DNA from: Opitutia bacterium UBA957
GTDB lineage: Bacteria > Verrucomicrobiota > Verrucomicrobiia > Opitutales > UBA953
DNA length: 16,021 nucleotides
Assembly: GCA_002293065.1 (NCBI GenBank)
Contig: DBCN01000061.1
Location: forward strand, 1-16,021
Reading direction: 5' to 3'
Made by a program: the position numbers and the translations under genes. Each line of letters starts with the position of its first letter. The stretch's first letter is position 1. Of this stretch, positions 15,384 through 16,021 are shown piece by piece. Under the pieces are notes generated by a model, which had not been told where the DNA came from, did not search any database, and worked only from the letters and a program-made list of their open reading frames with translations.

Positions 15384-15415
15384 CGTCCTCCTAACCACTT
15401 TAACTCGAACCACTT

Positions 15416-16021
15416 ATGGCAGACAAAATCACGGATATCAGGAGGAAGGAAAAGCCTTCTTTCACGTCTCTCATCGAGAAGAAGCGCGATGGTGGCGAAT
15501 TCTCCGCCGACGAGATCCGGCAGATCGTCGATTCCGTCATGGACGCCGAGATGCCCGAGGCGCAACAGGCCGCTTTGGCCATGGCGATTTTCTTCCGGCA
15601 GATGTCGGCCCAGGAAACCGCTTTGCTCGCCGAGGAACTCCGTCTCTCCGGTGAAGTCATCGACCTCGACCGCCTGACCCAGCCCAAGATCGCCAAGGTT
15701 TCGACCGGTGGCGTGGGTGACAAGACTTCCATGGTGCTCGGTCCGCTCGGCGCGGCCGCCGGCGTCATCATGCCGGGCATGAACGGAAAGGACGAAGAAT
15801 TCTGCATCTCGACCGTCGAGAAGTTGAGCTCGATCCCGGGCTTCAAGGGCAAGGCGACGCTCGAACAATTTCGCCAGCAGCTCGAGCGCGTCGGTTGCGC
15901 CATCACCGAGCAGTGCAGCGACATCGCTCCGGCGGACGACCTCCTCTACACCCTCCGCCAGAAGACCGGCACGATTCCTTCGTTGCCGCTCATCACCGGC
16001 AGCATCCTCTCCAAGAAGCTC
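15416..16021 (+). CDS. Divergent pyrimidine-nucleoside/thymidine phosphorylase homolog, 3' end cut by window edge
   Basis: 202 N-terminal residues of a nucleoside phosphorylase family II protein; the family (DeoA, Pdp) cleaves pyrimidine nucleosides with phosphate to base plus (deoxy)ribose-1-phosphate. Seen: ADEIRQIVDSVMDAEMPEAQ, AALAMAIFFRQMS, KVSTGGVGDKTSMVLGPLGAAAGV, VEKLSSIPGF, and LYTLRQKTG followed by LPLITGSILSKKL. Against E. coli DeoA, spacing is identical at the diagnostic residues: R171, S186, K190, K84, S86, S95 and T123 are kept (R181, S196, K200, K94, S96, S105, T133). The catalytic His85 is Val95, Ser113 is Asn123, and the loop GRGLGHTGG is KDEEFCIS-like. Activity or substrate may therefore differ. 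The start ATG at 15416 has no Shine-Dalgarno sequence; CTAACC...ACCAC precedes it, as at groEL. About 230 residues remain outside the window. Confidence 0.88.
   Translation, partial: MADKITDIRRKEKPSFTSLIEKKRDGGEFSADEIRQIVDSVMDAEMPEAQQAALAMAIFFRQMSAQETALLAEELRLSGEVIDLDRLTQPKIAKVSTGGVGDKTSMVLGPLGAAAGVIMPGMNGKDEEFCISTVEKLSSIPGFKGKATLEQFRQQLERVGCAITEQCSDIAPADDLLYTLRQKTGTIPSLPLITGSILSKKL

Overview
This 16 kb window is a gene-dense, high-GC bacterial chromosome segment. It most likely comes from the PVC superphylum, probably Verrucomicrobiota. The main evidence is a 970-residue secreted protein with the layout of the PVC-type heme-binding dehydrogenases (Asp-rich calcium-type motifs, a repeat region, a carbohydrate-binding-like module and a C-terminal CxxCH cytochrome). 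Supporting points are a secreted formylglycine sulfatase and the near absence of Shine-Dalgarno sequences before the start codons. The lineage call is an inference from gene content. I see no insertion sequence, phage, CRISPR array or plasmid feature.

Layout. Positions 1-905 (minus) hold a YbgC/FadM-type acyl-CoA thioesterase followed by a metallo-beta-lactamase-fold hydrolase that runs off the left edge. Positions 1005-2572 (plus) hold a membrane-anchored protein of unknown function whose stop overlaps the start of a cation diffusion facilitator. A sulfatase (2620-4026, plus) follows, with a promoter-like sequence so close to its start that the mRNA may be leaderless. It converges on a minus-strand pair, an M29 aminopeptidase and an RluA/RluD-family pseudouridine synthase (4045-6304). 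A small TPR protein (6393-6770, plus) diverges from the aminopeptidase across a perfect palindrome.

Positions 6771-8956 are the groES-groEL chaperonin operon. Its upstream region contains a sigma32-like promoter candidate, a GC-rich hairpin and a palindrome, but no CIRCE element. Two tandem terminators follow groEL. Next come the PVC-type dehydrogenase/cytochrome (9147-12059), a small membrane-anchored unknown (12117-12614), a strong bidirectional terminator, and tRNA-His(GTG) on the minus strand (12683-12760). A DEAD-box RNA helicase and the riboflavin enzyme RibD form a closely spaced pair (12926-15203). After a 212-base regulatory gap with a G-quadruplex motif and mutually exclusive hairpins, a pyrimidine-nucleoside (thymidine) phosphorylase-like gene starts at 15416 and runs off the right edge.

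Most genes are housekeeping. The most unusual item is the right-edge phosphorylase homolog. It aligns without gaps to E. coli DeoA at the diagnostic positions, but it replaces the active-site histidine with valine and has lost the SGRGLGHTGG phosphate/substrate loop, while keeping the other catalytic residues. Other points of interest are two look-alike leaderless promoters, the lack of Shine-Dalgarno sequences with a shared C/A-rich leader motif, and the architecture upstream of groES.
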